Shown: positions 51,136 to 60,615 of the stretch, one piece after another | Layout: every line of letters begins with the position of its first letter | Numbering within the stretch: the first letter of the stretch is position 1 | Origin: Eubacterium sp. | Lineage (GTDB): Bacteria; Bacillota; Clostridia; Oscillospirales; Acutalibacteraceae | NCBI GenBank assembly: GCA_022511225.1 | Contig: JAFLRZ010000004.1 | Coordinates: 1 to 64,000, forward strand | Direction of reading: 5' to 3' | DNA length: 64,000 nucleotides | Made by a program: the position numbers and the translations under genes | Notes under the pieces: model-generated | The model's database searches: none | Seen by the model: the letters and a program-made list of their open reading frames with translations, nothing else | What the model was told of the DNA's origin: nothing

Positions 51136-52500
51136 ATGGAAAATTATGTTGGCAAGAAATTTGTTAATAGATATGACGTTGAAGAAATTATTGCCGTTGG
51201 AAAAAAATCTGTTATTTATAGAGCTTATGATATTACCGAAAAAAGAACAGTCGCTTTAAAATATTTAATAATTACATTATAGAATATAGAAGGAAAGATA
51301 ATATTAGAAAATTTAAACTATAAAATAAAAGATATAATTAAATTTTCGCATCCTAACATAATAAAAATTTATGATATGAATTTTGTAGACAATATTCAGT
51401 ATATTGTCATGGAATATGTTGACGGTATTACTTTGAGGGAATATTTGTTAAAGCAACCTGACGGTTATATTCCTTGGGTTGATACAAAATATCTTTTTAC
51501 ACAAGTTTTTTTAGCAATTGAATATATTCATAACAAAAATTATATTCATGGTGCAATTAACCCCGACCACATAATTTTACTTTCAAATGGGACTGTCAAA
51601 CTTGTTCCGATTTCAATATTTAATTTAAAGGATTTTGGTAAATTTTCACAATTAAGTATTGAAGATGGATATAGTGCCATAGAGCAATATAAATATAATG
51701 ATTTTTGGCTTGACACTGAAACTGATATTTATTCAATTTGTGCATGTATTTACAGGTCGTTAGTTGGACAAAATCCACCTGATGCACAAGCACGAGAAAT
51801 CAATGATAAATTAATAATGCCAAATTCTATTGTTGAAACATTGCCGATAAATGTTCTTAGAGCGCTAGGAGGAGGTCTTCAGGTATATCCTCTAAAAAGG
51901 ATAAAAGATGTTCGAACGTTAGAGCAGATTTTAATGTCATCAATAGAGAGCACCACTCAAAAGACACATTTCTTAAAAAAATATAAACTTAAAAAGGATA
52001 TTAATGCTAACAAGAATGCCAAGTATAAAAATACAAATAAAAATGACAATGCCATTGAAAAATTTAATGATGACAAAACTCCTTTAAAGAAAAATTCTTA
52101 TGCTTTTATCAGCTACAGCTCAAAAAATCAAAATATGGCAGATTCCACAAGGCATTTAATGAAAACAGAAGGAATACCTTGCTGGATGGCTCCGTATGAC
52201 ATCCCGGCAGGAAGTAAATACGCATTTGTAATTAATGACGCTCTTAAGAATTGTGCGTGTCTTGTTTTGTTATTGACAAAGGAATCACAGAATTCCGAAT
52301 TTGTTGAGAAGGAAGTTGAGAGAGCAATTACATATAGAAAACCTATTGTTACAATACAGCTTGAAAATATTAAATTGAATTCAGGATTTGAATTTTATAT
52401 AGGCAATCAACAAATAGTTGCAGTGAAAGAAATTAATGCAAATGACAGTGATATGAGAAGAGCATTAAACGGTATAAGTGCACTTGTAGGAGATAAATGA
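51136..52500 (+). pseudogene. Pseudokinase-TIR protein with amber stop at codon 49
   Basis: From the ATG at 51136 the frame reads MENYVGKKFVNRYDVEEIIAVGKKSV and VALKYLIITL, then TAG at 51280-51282, and continues in the same frame NIEGKIILENLN...IKFSHPNIIKIYDM to a TGA at 52498-52500. The kinase domain is degenerate: HGAINPDH replaces HRDLKPxN, and KLVPI replaces DFG. Residues about 310-450 are a TIR domain: YAFISYSSKNQNMADSTRHLMKTEGIPCWMAP and FVEKEVERAI with the likely catalytic Glu. It could be inactive, read through by a suppressor tRNA, or restart at the ATG at 51376. Confidence 0.78.
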
Positions 52501-52520
52501 TTATAAAGGAAGGACAAGCT

Positions 52521-52825
52521 ATGAGTAACGAAAAATTAAATAACAATATAGATAATGATTGAACAATATTATTGTTTTGAATAATGAAGATGGAAATGAA
52601 GTACACTTTGAGTTTCTGGATTTGATTGAATACAATGATGAAGAATTCGTTATTCTTTTACCATACGACGATTCCGATGAAGCTGATGAAGTAGTAATTC
52701 TTAAAGTGGAGGATGTTGAATCCGAATTGGAATCATATGTAAGTATTGACGATGAAGATACTCTAAATGCCGTATTTGTAATTTTCAAGGACAAGTTTAA
52801 GGACGAGTTTGATTTTATTTGTTAA
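52521..52825 (+). pseudogene. DUF1292-family protein with a frameshift
   Basis: ATG at 52521 (after AAGGAAGGACAAGCT) gives MSNEKLNNNIDND, then TGA; one frame over, from 52559, comes NNIIVLNNEDGNEVHFEFLDLIEYNDEEFVILLP...AVFVIFKDKFKDEF, a complete DUF1292 domain. A one-base loss near 52555 explains the break. The intact part could start at the TTG at 52559. The same small protein family is common in the core genome of Clostridia; its function is unknown. Confidence 0.75.
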
Positions 52826-52889
52826 ATATGAATAATGGCATTTAAATCGTTATCATAAAATGAAAAGATGGAAGGTACATAAAACTATG

Positions 52890-55800
52890 ATTTTTATTAG
52901 TCACTCAAGCAAGGATGACGCATTAACAACATATATTTGCGAAGTGTTTGAACAAAACAATATGAAATGTTGGGTTGACCATAGAGAGAAAAACTTATAT
53001 TATGGTTCAGACTGGGCAGGCGAAATTACAAGAGCAATAAAGCAGTCAGATTTGATGGTTTTAGTATTTACTAAAAATTCAAATATTTCAACTCAATGCC
53101 CTAAGGAAATAGCCATTGCGGATTCTTGTAGAATACCCATCTTAAACCTATATCTTGATAATATTTCGATGAATGATAGTTTTGAATACCATCTTTCCTT
53201 ATTCAACCATCTTTATTGTTTAGATGGGATTGAAAATCACATTAATTCAATTGTTGACGGAGCAGAAAAACTGATTGATGAAAAGAAAAAAGGGAATGAT
53301 TTTATCGCCTATGCGAATAAGGAAAATCTAAGAAGATATTCAAAAAACTTTGCGATAAAAAAACAGAGTAACGAGAAGCTTTTTAACGAAGAAGCCATTG
53401 ACAACGGATTAATTCCACAGTTCAGAGATTCATGCATGAAATATACAATTGACGATATGTTTTCTGTAGTTGAGCAAAATAATATTGTTGTTACAGCGCC
53501 TGAAGGTGGAGCTGGCAAAACGACTTTTATTTTGAAACTATTTCATCATTATATGAATAATGGAATTATGATCCCTATCTATATTGATATGAAAATGCTG
53601 ACGGCTGAAAATTGGCTTATTGAAAGATATATTGATATGGCTCTTGCTGAAAAAGAAACGGCAATGGACATGAAAAACACAGATCAGTTTATTCAGGACC
53701 TTTGTGATGAGTTTTCAAGAGAAACCGAGAAACCGGAATATCTTATTTTGCTTGATGGATTTAATGAGGTTACTACAAATAATAAACAAACTGTAGTGGC
53801 TCAATTGAAAAAATGGACTAAGCGAAGTAATACCCGAATAGTTATATCTAGTAGAAAATTTGATAAAGATATCATCCAAAATACCAATCTTCTTCATTTT
53901 GAAATGGAAAAGCTTTCAAAAAGCACAATTGACAGTTATCTTACAAAAAACGATATACTTGATATTAATGGCCACAAAAACAAAAATCTGATTGATATAT
54001 TATCAATTCCTATGTTTCTTGATATTTATATCAACTCTGGAGGAGGAAGAAATATAAAAACAAAGGGTGATCTTTTGCTTAATTTTATGAGTTGGCAGGA
54101 GAAAAAAGAGCAATTAGCTCAAAGCAACACAACGATAAATCGTTTTTGCTTAAATTATATTCTCCCTGCAATTGCTTTTTATATGACAACAAATGATGAG
54201 TCAAACTCGTATTATATAACGAAAAAAGATTGCCATAATGTTATAAATGACATTTTTTCTTCTAATTCCAAGCTGTTGCACGATAACGATCTTTTTTCAA
54301 ACTGTTATAGACAGGATTATAAAAAAAATAATTATAATACTAAAGAAATAAGAAGCTTTTTTAAAACAGATGACGAATGGGAAGTTTGTGAAAGAAATGA
54401 TGATATTGTTGATTTCTTTTTAAACACATGTGGATTAATGAGGCAAAATGTTCATAACGATTTGGAATTTATTCACCAAAATTACAGGGATTTTCTATGT
54501 GCATATTTTATTTCAAGAGAGATGCAAATGGCAGAAATCCATGATGATTTTGTTCCTCATACACTCTCAAAGGTTATTTTAGAAAATGATGTAATAGTTT
54601 TTATTTCGGATTTGCTGGGAGAACATAATTTAGTGCCGGTATGTAATAACGATAAGAGGCTGTGGGATTATGAATGTAATTCGCAATCAATTTCTTATAA
54701 CTGCCTTAATTATTTTAGAAACAATGATGATTCCATAGCAGTTGGCAATATTGTTAATATTTTGAAATATGCAAGAAAAACAGACTTATCTAACTGTGAT
54801 TTTTCAAATCTTGATTTAACAAAATGCTATTTTAATAATTGTGTTTTATATCGATTTTATGATGAAAAAAACTTTTCATCTACATTTGAAGGTTCAAAAA
54901 TTAATAAGGAAAACATTATTGCAGAAGCATATTCGGGAAGTCTGACAGATGCATGTCTTTATAATGATGTTCTTGCCACTTGTGATAATACTTCGCATAT
55001 CAGGTTGTGGGATATACAATCTAAACATCATATTCCATTTAAATCATTCAAGGCAGAACTTTATCCTATTAAGAAAATTCTTTTTATGAGTAGCAAAAGT
55101 ATTATTGCAATGACAGATTATGATATTGCTAAAATCAATATTGAAAGCAAAGAAACAAGCATTCTACATACTTCTGAAAGTTTATTAAATGAAATTTTTG
55201 TTGAAGAAAATGGTGACATTAGTTTTACTACTGTTACCAATCCACTTAATAAAAAAATAATAGGAAACATTCAATTTGACGCTATAAAATTTTCACCTTT
55301 TACAACTATAAGTGCAATAAATAAACAGCAAAAACTTATTGCATTTAAAAATGTATGTAACGATGGACGCCTTTCATTATATAGTCCTAACGACGGTTAT
55401 ATTTTAGCTGGTCAATATTTAGCTCTTTATAAAATTTTGAAACCTTATGCTGGATATATTCCGATCAAGATTCCAATGAGGTGTTTTCGAACAGCGGTTG
55501 GAAGTGATGCAAAAAATGATAGTATTATTATTTCAAAAATAGAAAGGCTTATTTCTTATATAAGTAAACATAGTAATATTTCCGTAAAAATACAGCATAA
55601 CAGTAATAATATAACATTTATAATTGCTGACAATTCAAAAAAAGAAAGCATTTTTGAAGATTGTCCGGAGTTAGTTTTATCTAAACTTGCATATGATGAG
55701 CTTAAAAGTACAATACCTTCCGACTATTTAGAAGAATTTTTTAACGAACTGAAGTTAATAATCAGCAATGAAAAAATTCATCGTAATTCTTACAAATGGA

Positions 55801-56651
55801 TGGTTAATAAGTTTTTAGATAAACTTAAAAACAGTGATTTTGACATTTTAGATACATTGAATTTGCGTTTTCATTCGATTTATGGCAAAATTTTCGGAAA
55901 CAAGGTTGAAGATTTAATAGTGAAAAATATTTTTGATGATTCGAAAACAAATAATATTCACCCAAATTCAATTAAGTTTGTCGATGACTATAAATTGCTA
56001 TTATCGGAAGATGATACTATATTAATATATGATATAAAAAATGATCAGCTCGAAACGGTATTTTCAATTAATTCTGGTAAATTTCATTACGTTGATTATA
56101 TGAATGGTAGGATAGTTGCAATATACGGGAATACAGTTTGTGTTTTGGATAATGAATATAATGTCATTTTTCATGCGAGTCAATCTATTACTCAAAAAAG
56201 CCGTTTGGCAAAATTATTCGAAAATATATTTGTGTCCTGCGGGTGTATATTATATGAATTTGATTCAAATTTAACTTGCAAAAGAAGCATAAAAACTCCT
56301 TTTGGTTTTGCAGAACCCGTTATAGCCCAAAGTTGGAGAGATACCAAATATTATGTTATAAATACCAAGAAACCGATCGCTGTTAATTCAGGTGATGTTG
56401 GTTGTGAAAATACAAATATAAATGATTATTACAATCCGACAGACGTTGATTATAGAATTCTTGATAAAATTTCATTTAAACGAAACCAAAATATAATAGT
56501 TTCAATTGATACAAAAATCAATAGGGTTATAGCTCAAAATGTAATTCAAAATGGACTCGTTTTGGTTGGCTGTAATTTTAAAAATATTCGCGGAACACTA
56601 TCTGATAATGAAAATTTAGAAATATTAGAGTGCTATGGAGCTGTAGTTTAA
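52890..56651 (+). CDS. TIR-NACHT protein with pentapeptide and propeller C-terminus
   Basis: A 1253-residue protein from the ATG at 52890 (GGAAGG upstream); an in-frame ATG at 52860 lacks a ribosome site. Residues 1-130 are TIR (MIFISHSSKDDALTTYICEVFEQNNMKCWVD, YGSDWAGEITRAIKQSDLMVLVFTK, CPKEIAIA). About 200-400 is a STAND/NACHT ATPase: EGGAGKTTFIL (about 203-213) and LLDGFNEV (about 287). About 640-665 is a pentapeptide stretch DLSNCDFSNLDLTKCYFNNC, then WD-like blades (CDNTSHIRLWDIQSKHH) at the end. Architecture fits an antiphage NLR: the C-terminal part senses, the NACHT oligomerises, the TIR uses NAD. Identity of the trigger is unknown. Confidence 0.85.
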   Translation: MFISHSSKDDALTTYICEVFEQNNMKCWVDHREKNLYYGSDWAGEITRAIKQSDLMVLVFTKNSNISTQCPKEIAIADSCRIPILNLYLDNISMNDSFEYHLSLFNHLYCLDGIENHINSIVDGAEKLIDEKKKGNDFIAYANKENLRRYSKNFAIKKQSNEKLFNEEAIDNGLIPQFRDSCMKYTIDDMFSVVEQNNIVVTAPEGGAGKTTFILKLFHHYMNNGIMIPIYIDMKMLTAENWLIERYIDMALAEKETAMDMKNTDQFIQDLCDEFSRETEKPEYLILLDGFNEVTTNNKQTVVAQLKKWTKRSNTRIVISSRKFDKDIIQNTNLLHFEMEKLSKSTIDSYLTKNDILDINGHKNKNLIDILSIPMFLDIYINSGGGRNIKTKGDLLLNFMSWQEKKEQLAQSNTTINRFCLNYILPAIAFYMTTNDESNSYYITKKDCHNVINDIFSSNSKLLHDNDLFSNCYRQDYKKNNYNTKEIRSFFKTDDEWEVCERNDDIVDFFLNTCGLMRQNVHNDLEFIHQNYRDFLCAYFISREMQMAEIHDDFVPHTLSKVILENDVIVFISDLLGEHNLVPVCNNDKRLWDYECNSQSISYNCLNYFRNNDDSIAVGNIVNILKYARKTDLSNCDFSNLDLTKCYFNNCVLYRFYDEKNFSSTFEGSKINKENIIAEAYSGSLTDACLYNDVLATCDNTSHIRLWDIQSKHHIPFKSFKAELYPIKKILFMSSKSIIAMTDYDIAKINIESKETSILHTSESLLNEIFVEENGDISFTTVTNPLNKKIIGNIQFDAIKFSPFTTISAINKQQKLIAFKNVCNDGRLSLYSPNDGYILAGQYLALYKILKPYAGYIPIKIPMRCFRTAVGSDAKNDSIIISKIERLISYISKHSNISVKIQHNSNNITFIIADNSKKESIFEDCPELVLSKLAYDELKSTIPSDYLEEFFNELKLIISNEKIHRNSYKWMVNKFLDKLKNSDFDILDTLNLRFHSIYGKIFGNKVEDLIVKNIFDDSKTNNIHPNSIKFVDDYKLLLSEDDTILIYDIKNDQLETVFSINSGKFHYVDYMNGRIVAIYGNTVCVLDNEYNVIFHASQSITQKSRLAKLFENIFVSCGCILYEFDSNLTCKRSIKTPFGFAEPVIAQSWRDTKYYVINTKKPIAVNSGDVGCENTNINDYYNPTDVDYRILDKISFKRNQNIIVSIDTKINRVIAQNVIQNGLVLVGCNFKNIRGTLSDNENLEILECYGAVV

Positions 56652-56661
56652 GGAGGATTTT

Positions 56662-58071
56662 ATGTTACTAACACAAATAAAAATAAAAAATATACCGATA
56701 AGTGATAGACTTAGAGGATTTGCAGAAGTTGTTTTCGATAATCAGTTTGCTGTTCATGATATAAAAATAATAAAGAGAGAAAACGACTATTTAATTGCTA
56801 TGCCTAGCAAGAAAATAGGGAATAGTGAAAATTTTAGCGATATTGTTCATCCCATAAATCGCGAAACTAGAGAGGTTTTTGAGAAGATGCTTCTTGTTGC
56901 ATACGAGGAGTGTATTAATAGCAAAAAATATAGTATGTGTTTTGAATTAGTTAATGGTTGCAACAAGGTTAATGTTTTTGAACAGGATATTTCCGACTTT
57001 GTTATTTCTGAGCAATATGAGAATATGTCTAATTCTAAGGATATTGTGTTGGAGAAAGATGAAGATAGTGTCGTAATACCAATATCTCGTAAATATAGCG
57101 ACGATCGTGATGTTCAAGTACTTCCTATATATAATTATATTCCTGGTGTTTCGTTCCATAAGGACAATCGAAATCCAAATTTGAAGGAAAAGGATTTTTG
57201 GAAAAAATTAAATTTTGAGTGGGAAAGTAAGCATTTAACCAATTCAGATATTTTGCTGCTTTCGTGGATAAATAAGCTACAGTATGCAACAAGCAAAAAT
57301 ATATTTGCATTAATGAATGCTGGAATAATAGAAAAATCCGAGAACTATATCTTTTCCAAAAAAAATGTTTCCAATAGATTATCAAATACTTTTTTGAAAA
57401 ATTTAAATCTTATAGACAGCTATATATTTGCTGACACTACTACAAACAGAAGTTTTAAAACAAGTATTTATTTGCTTTCAAATTATGGCTATAAGGTTTT
57501 AAGAACATTAAAATTTGATGTAAATACTACGCCGGTTCTTTCAAAACTAAAAAGTATTTCATATATTAAACGTGATTTAGCTCAAAATGAATGGTTTTGC
57601 AATATAGCAGAACAATATAAAGATTATCTAAACTACTATGATATTAGTACAATTATGGATAATGAAAACTATATCGAAGCAAGAGCAAATGTTTTGGTTT
57701 ATTTAAAAATCAATGAACAACCATTTTTTGCAGAGGCATTTAGAAATGATTTACGTCTTGAAAATGAAATGCACAATGATGTCATTTATAATAAAGTGTA
57801 TCGCTTATCTTTACTAGCGGAAGGTTACAAAGACGTAACGATAAAAATGAAAAACGCCAACATGAAAAAGCAACCTATCATTGTTATTATTGCGGAAAAT
57901 GAAGAACATTGTAAAAAGCTATATAATATTTTTAAAGAAATTAAATTGAATGTTAAAATAATTTATGCCTATGATACTTTAATATCACATGATATAAATA
58001 ATGCTCATTTTGAGTTTGTTGATGATGAAATGATACCATATGACATAAAAAAATGTATAATAGAAGAATAA
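56662..58071 (+). CDS. SpoVG domain fused to winged helix and nuclease-like domain
   Basis: A 469-residue protein, ATG after AAGGAGGATTTT. Residues 1-80 are SpoVG: TQIKIKNIPISDRLRGFAEVVFDNQFAVHDIKIIKRENDYLIAMPSKKIGNSE.F.DIVHPINRETREVFE. About 180-290 is winged-helix-like (LTNSDILLLSWINKLQYATSKNIFALMNAG). About 330-460 has a PD-(D/E)xK-like strand order with EARANVLVYLKINEQPFFAEAFRNDLRLENEMHND and QPIIVIIAENEEHCKKLYNIFKE. SpoVG proteins bind nucleic acids. This fusion could be a nucleic-acid effector that acts with the TIR-NACHT gene 11 bases upstream. Function inferred only. Confidence 0.7.
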   Translation: MLLTQIKIKNIPISDRLRGFAEVVFDNQFAVHDIKIIKRENDYLIAMPSKKIGNSENFSDIVHPINRETREVFEKMLLVAYEECINSKKYSMCFELVNGCNKVNVFEQDISDFVISEQYENMSNSKDIVLEKDEDSVVIPISRKYSDDRDVQVLPIYNYIPGVSFHKDNRNPNLKEKDFWKKLNFEWESKHLTNSDILLLSWINKLQYATSKNIFALMNAGIIEKSENYIFSKKNVSNRLSNTFLKNLNLIDSYIFADTTTNRSFKTSIYLLSNYGYKVLRTLKFDVNTTPVLSKLKSISYIKRDLAQNEWFCNIAEQYKDYLNYYDISTIMDNENYIEARANVLVYLKINEQPFFAEAFRNDLRLENEMHNDVIYNKVYRLSLLAEGYKDVTIKMKNANMKKQPIIVIIAENEEHCKKLYNIFKEIKLNVKIIYAYDTLISHDINNAHFEFVDDEMIPYDIKKCIIEE

Positions 58072-58716
58072 TTGTTTTTAATCACAAATAGCATCTTAAA
58101 AACAATTTTATAAGAGGCCATTTATGAATTCTATCATTGTTCAAATGCTGATAAGCAATATTTGAATAACTCAAAAATGATGCATATACAGCTATGTATA
58201 TAACTACAAAAATCTTTTATTACGAATTTGCCAATGAAAATAAGACAACAGATAGGATTTTTTAGTGAATGGAGAGGTTAAGGTACTGTCTAAATTCAAC
58301 AAAGAATATAAGTATTACGCTGATTTAATCATCGTAAAAATCCACTTTAGTTATTTTTCTTATTGTTGACAATCCTAGAGTATAAAAAGTGTGTAAGTTG
58401 GAAAAACTTGCACACTTTTTTATTGCACAGCAACAGATGATAACTCCCAGTTTAATGATGGGTTTTAAAATTTTATGGGGTTAAAAAAATCACCCCAATT
58501 ATGCAAGGGAAACGCTTTTATAGCATAATATAGGAAAATGATTCTTTAAATGGAAGTATCTAATATGTCTACAAAAACAAAAATTTGTATGGAAGAAGAA
58601 ATTAGAACTGAATTAATCCGATTAGACAAGCTTGAATAAAAAAAGCACACATCTTGAATGTAGAAAACTAGATTTTTAATTCAGAGATTTGCTCAAAAAA
58701 TATGGGAGGTTAAGAT
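58072..58716 (+). other. Remnant-rich spacer
   Basis: No intact gene. Around 58123 an ATG gives MNSIIVQMLISNI while another frame reads EFYHCSNADKQYLNN and a third NDAYTAMYITTKIFYYEFANENKTTDRIF, followed near 58266 by VNGEVKVLSKFNKEYKYYADLIIVK, together a frameshifted small protein. A 24-codon frame at 58567-58641 (MSTKTKICMEEEIRTELIRLDKLE) may be the broken start of an antitoxin. GGGGTTAAAAAAATCACCCC (58477-58496) is an inverted repeat. Confidence 0.5.
58384..58420 (+). terminator. Strong intrinsic terminator
   Basis: AAAAAGTGTG..AAGTT (58384-58399) pairs with AAACTTGCACACTTTTT (58404-58420); closes the SpoVG fusion region. Confidence 0.85.
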
Positions 58717-59103
58717 ATGGATATTTATATGTATAAAAAAGATTATTTCAAGGAATCAAGTAACGTTAAAAAAGCGTTATTACAAGCAGTTGACTGTTTA
58801 TATAAACGGATAAATGCGTATGAACTACAAGGTATAGCGTTTAATAAAATCTATAATGATGATTATATCAAATATGACAAACACGGTCAGTTTTATACAT
58901 TTAAGGCACAAAAGGAAAACATTCAGCTGCGAATACTTTATACATATATGATTATAGACGGTAATCCAATTGTTTTAATTGCAGATTATATTATTAAGAA
59001 GAAAAACAAGAAGGACTACATAAATAGATTCGATACTGTTAATAATGCAAATCCAGTGGATATGTTTGAAAAATCTAAATTTGTAAATAGTATTTCAGTT
59101 TAA
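58717..59103 (+). CDS. RelE/HigB-like toxin
   Basis: A 128-residue protein (GGGAGGTTAAGAT upstream). The core FYTFKAQKENIQLRILYTYMIIDGNPIVLIADYIIKKKNKKDYINR matches the phage Gp49/HigB type, with the conserved R-I-L-Y beta strands and the basic end; such toxins cut mRNA in the ribosome. The cognate antitoxin is not evident: 58567-58641 upstream may be its truncated remains, and no helix-turn-helix gene follows. It may therefore be a solitary toxin or a protein repurposed by the element. Confidence 0.6.
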   Translation: MDIYMYKKDYFKESSNVKKALLQAVDCLYKRINAYELQGIAFNKIYNDDYIKYDKHGQFYTFKAQKENIQLRILYTYMIIDGNPIVLIADYIIKKKNKKDYINRFDTVNNANPVDMFEKSKFVNSISV

Positions 59104-59224
59104 AAAATAAAAACAATATGACGGCTTTTATTTTTTCGAGAGGTAAAGAGCACTTAATGCTTGAAAATTCCTTAATGATGCTTAACAAGCATCTGATACA
59201 AAATGATGTTGGAGGTAATTAATA

Positions 59225-59470
59225 ATTATATTTTATCCTTATGAAGAAAACGGAATCAATTACAAAGATTCTGTATACGGAACAGTTATTGGCAATTGCA
59301 AGAACGGAATATTTATCCGTCTTGAGAATGATAATGTGGCGTGCGCGCCATTCGGCTATCTGCAGAAAGGAACAAGAGTTTTGTGTACTCTCTATAGAAG
59401 AGTTCAGAAAAGCAAGAATGCTTATGTTTGTGTAGATACCGTCTTTTATGATAGCGAATTAGCGGCATAA
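59225..59470 (+). CDS. S1-like small protein lacking a standard start codon
   Basis: An 81-codon frame: IIFYPYEENGINYKDSVYGTVIGNCKNGIFIRLENDNVACAPFGYLQKGTRVLCTLYRRV, then VCVDTVFYDSEL and TAA (59468-59470). It has the strand order of an S1/OB domain (GTVIG..NGIFIRLE.....APF..L.KGTRVLC.L). GGAGG at 59211-59215 is ideally placed, but the next codons are TTA ATA ATT ATA and no ATG/GTG/TTG; an ATA or ATT start is needed. It is either a non-canonical start or a lost start codon. Confidence 0.6.
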   Translation: MIFYPYEENGINYKDSVYGTVIGNCKNGIFIRLENDNVACAPFGYLQKGTRVLCTLYRRVQKSKNAYVCVDTVFYDSELAA

Positions 59471-59485
59471 GTGCAGGAGGCGTGT

Positions 59486-59646
59486 ATGGGTATTTTTATT
59501 GGACTTGGTGATGAGGGCTAGAGCAGGTCGCCAACAAGGTTTTTAAGTATCTAAAAGAAACTCTCATAAATCATATTATGCTTTTTATGAATGAATTGGA
59601 GGAAAGTGATGACCAAACACGAGAGCGTAATAGTGAAACGTTTTGA
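59486..59646 (+). pseudogene. Frameshifted small gene
   Basis: GGAGGCGTGT, then ATG at 59486: MGIFIGLGDEG and TAG (59519-59521). From 59521 another frame reads EQVANKVFKYLKETLINHIMLFMNELEESDDQTRERNSETF to TGA at 59644-59646. Joined, they form a 52-residue helical protein typical of small conjugation-cluster genes. It overlaps the start of the next gene. Confidence 0.55.
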
Positions 59647-59989
59647 GCAGATGCTTCAAAGCGCTAACAGTGTTAACGACTTAATTGAAATTGAAGAATT
59701 CATTAATGACAACAAGGACAAGGTATCCTTAAAAGGACTTGCATATAATCATTTGTTGAGCCTTCTTGGCTCGGAAAAGTCAACTAAATCGCAAATTGCA
59801 TTTGCATATTTTATTGTTGGACAAACATATGATGATCCTGATTTTCGCTTTTTATATTTCACAACTGCAGCAGGTTACTTTCACGATATAGGATCAGACT
59901 TATATGTTTTATCTCTTCGAAAGAAAGAGTATGCTCTCTTTCAAATAGATATTGCTGATGCGTTTAGAAATAAAAAAGAAAATATATGA
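59609..59989 (+). CDS. Hypothetical 126-residue protein
   Basis: ATG at 59609 follows GGAGGAAAGTG; an earlier ATG at 59591 is in frame but lies before the ribosome site. The protein is helical and TPR-like in feel (IEIEEFINDNKDKVSLKGLAYNHLLSLLGSEKSTKSQIAFAYFIVGQTYDDPDFRFLYFTTAAGYF split in helices), with no family I recognise. It precedes the ClpP-like gene by 23 bases in the same direction and may be part of the same transfer module. Confidence 0.55.
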   Translation: MTKHESVIVKRFEQMLQSANSVNDLIEIEEFINDNKDKVSLKGLAYNHLLSLLGSEKSTKSQIAFAYFIVGQTYDDPDFRFLYFTTAAGYFHDIGSDLYVLSLRKKEYALFQIDIADAFRNKKENI

Positions 59990-60012
59990 GATTAACACAA
60001 AGGAGATAAAAA

Positions 60013-60615
60013 ATGGTAGTTTCAGAAAAAAGCTATAACTCAGTAACAACAATTCCTATTGATAGCAAGCTGTTTGAAAGGGGGCACATCTTTATAGAAG
60101 ATGAAATCACATCAATCTCCATAAATGAGATTAAAAAGCAGATAATGTATCTTGTTTGTGAAACTGCGGATAAACCTATTTATATACATATAAACTCTCC
60201 TGGTGGGGATATAAATGCAGGGCTTGTTCTGTATGACATTATACAGGATTATTTAGATAGAATTTATCTTATTTGCACCGGTAAAGCCTGTAGTATGGCG
60301 GCAATTTTGCTTGCCTGCGGAAAGAAAGGTCATAGATTTATGTTACCTGATAGCGAGGCAATGATACATGAGCCATTGATTGCAAATCAGTTTTCAGGAA
60401 ACTGCTCGTCAATTAAAGCGACATCAATGCGACTTGTCAGCATTAAAGAAAAAATGAACAAAATTCTTGCAAATCATACAGGGAAAAGCCTGCAAGAAAT
60501 TGACGAGGCAACAAGCTTTGACAATTACCTGAATGCTCAGGAGGCTGTTGAGCTTGGTCTTGTAGACAGAATAGTATCATTTAAGGACGTTATGGAGGAG
60601 AATATAGATGGGTGA
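60013..60615 (+). CDS. ClpP-like serine protease of the mobile element
   Basis: A 200-residue ClpP-fold protein. Catalytic Ser in GKACSMAAILLACG, catalytic His in SEAMIHEPL, Asp expected in the NYLNAQEAVELGLVDRIV region; the handle INSPGGDINAGLVLYDII is present. Relatives occur in conjugative elements as well as phages. It may form a chamber with the ClpC-like AAA+ protein at 42334, which carries an LGF docking loop, or process element proteins on its own. AAAGGAGATAAAA precedes the ATG. It overlaps the next gene by eight bases. Confidence 0.85.
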   Translation: MVVSEKSYNSVTTIPIDSKLFERGHIFIEDEITSISINEIKKQIMYLVCETADKPIYIHINSPGGDINAGLVLYDIIQDYLDRIYLICTGKACSMAAILLACGKKGHRFMLPDSEAMIHEPLIANQFSGNCSSIKATSMRLVSIKEKMNKILANHTGKSLQEIDEATSFDNYLNAQEAVELGLVDRIVSFKDVMEENIDG

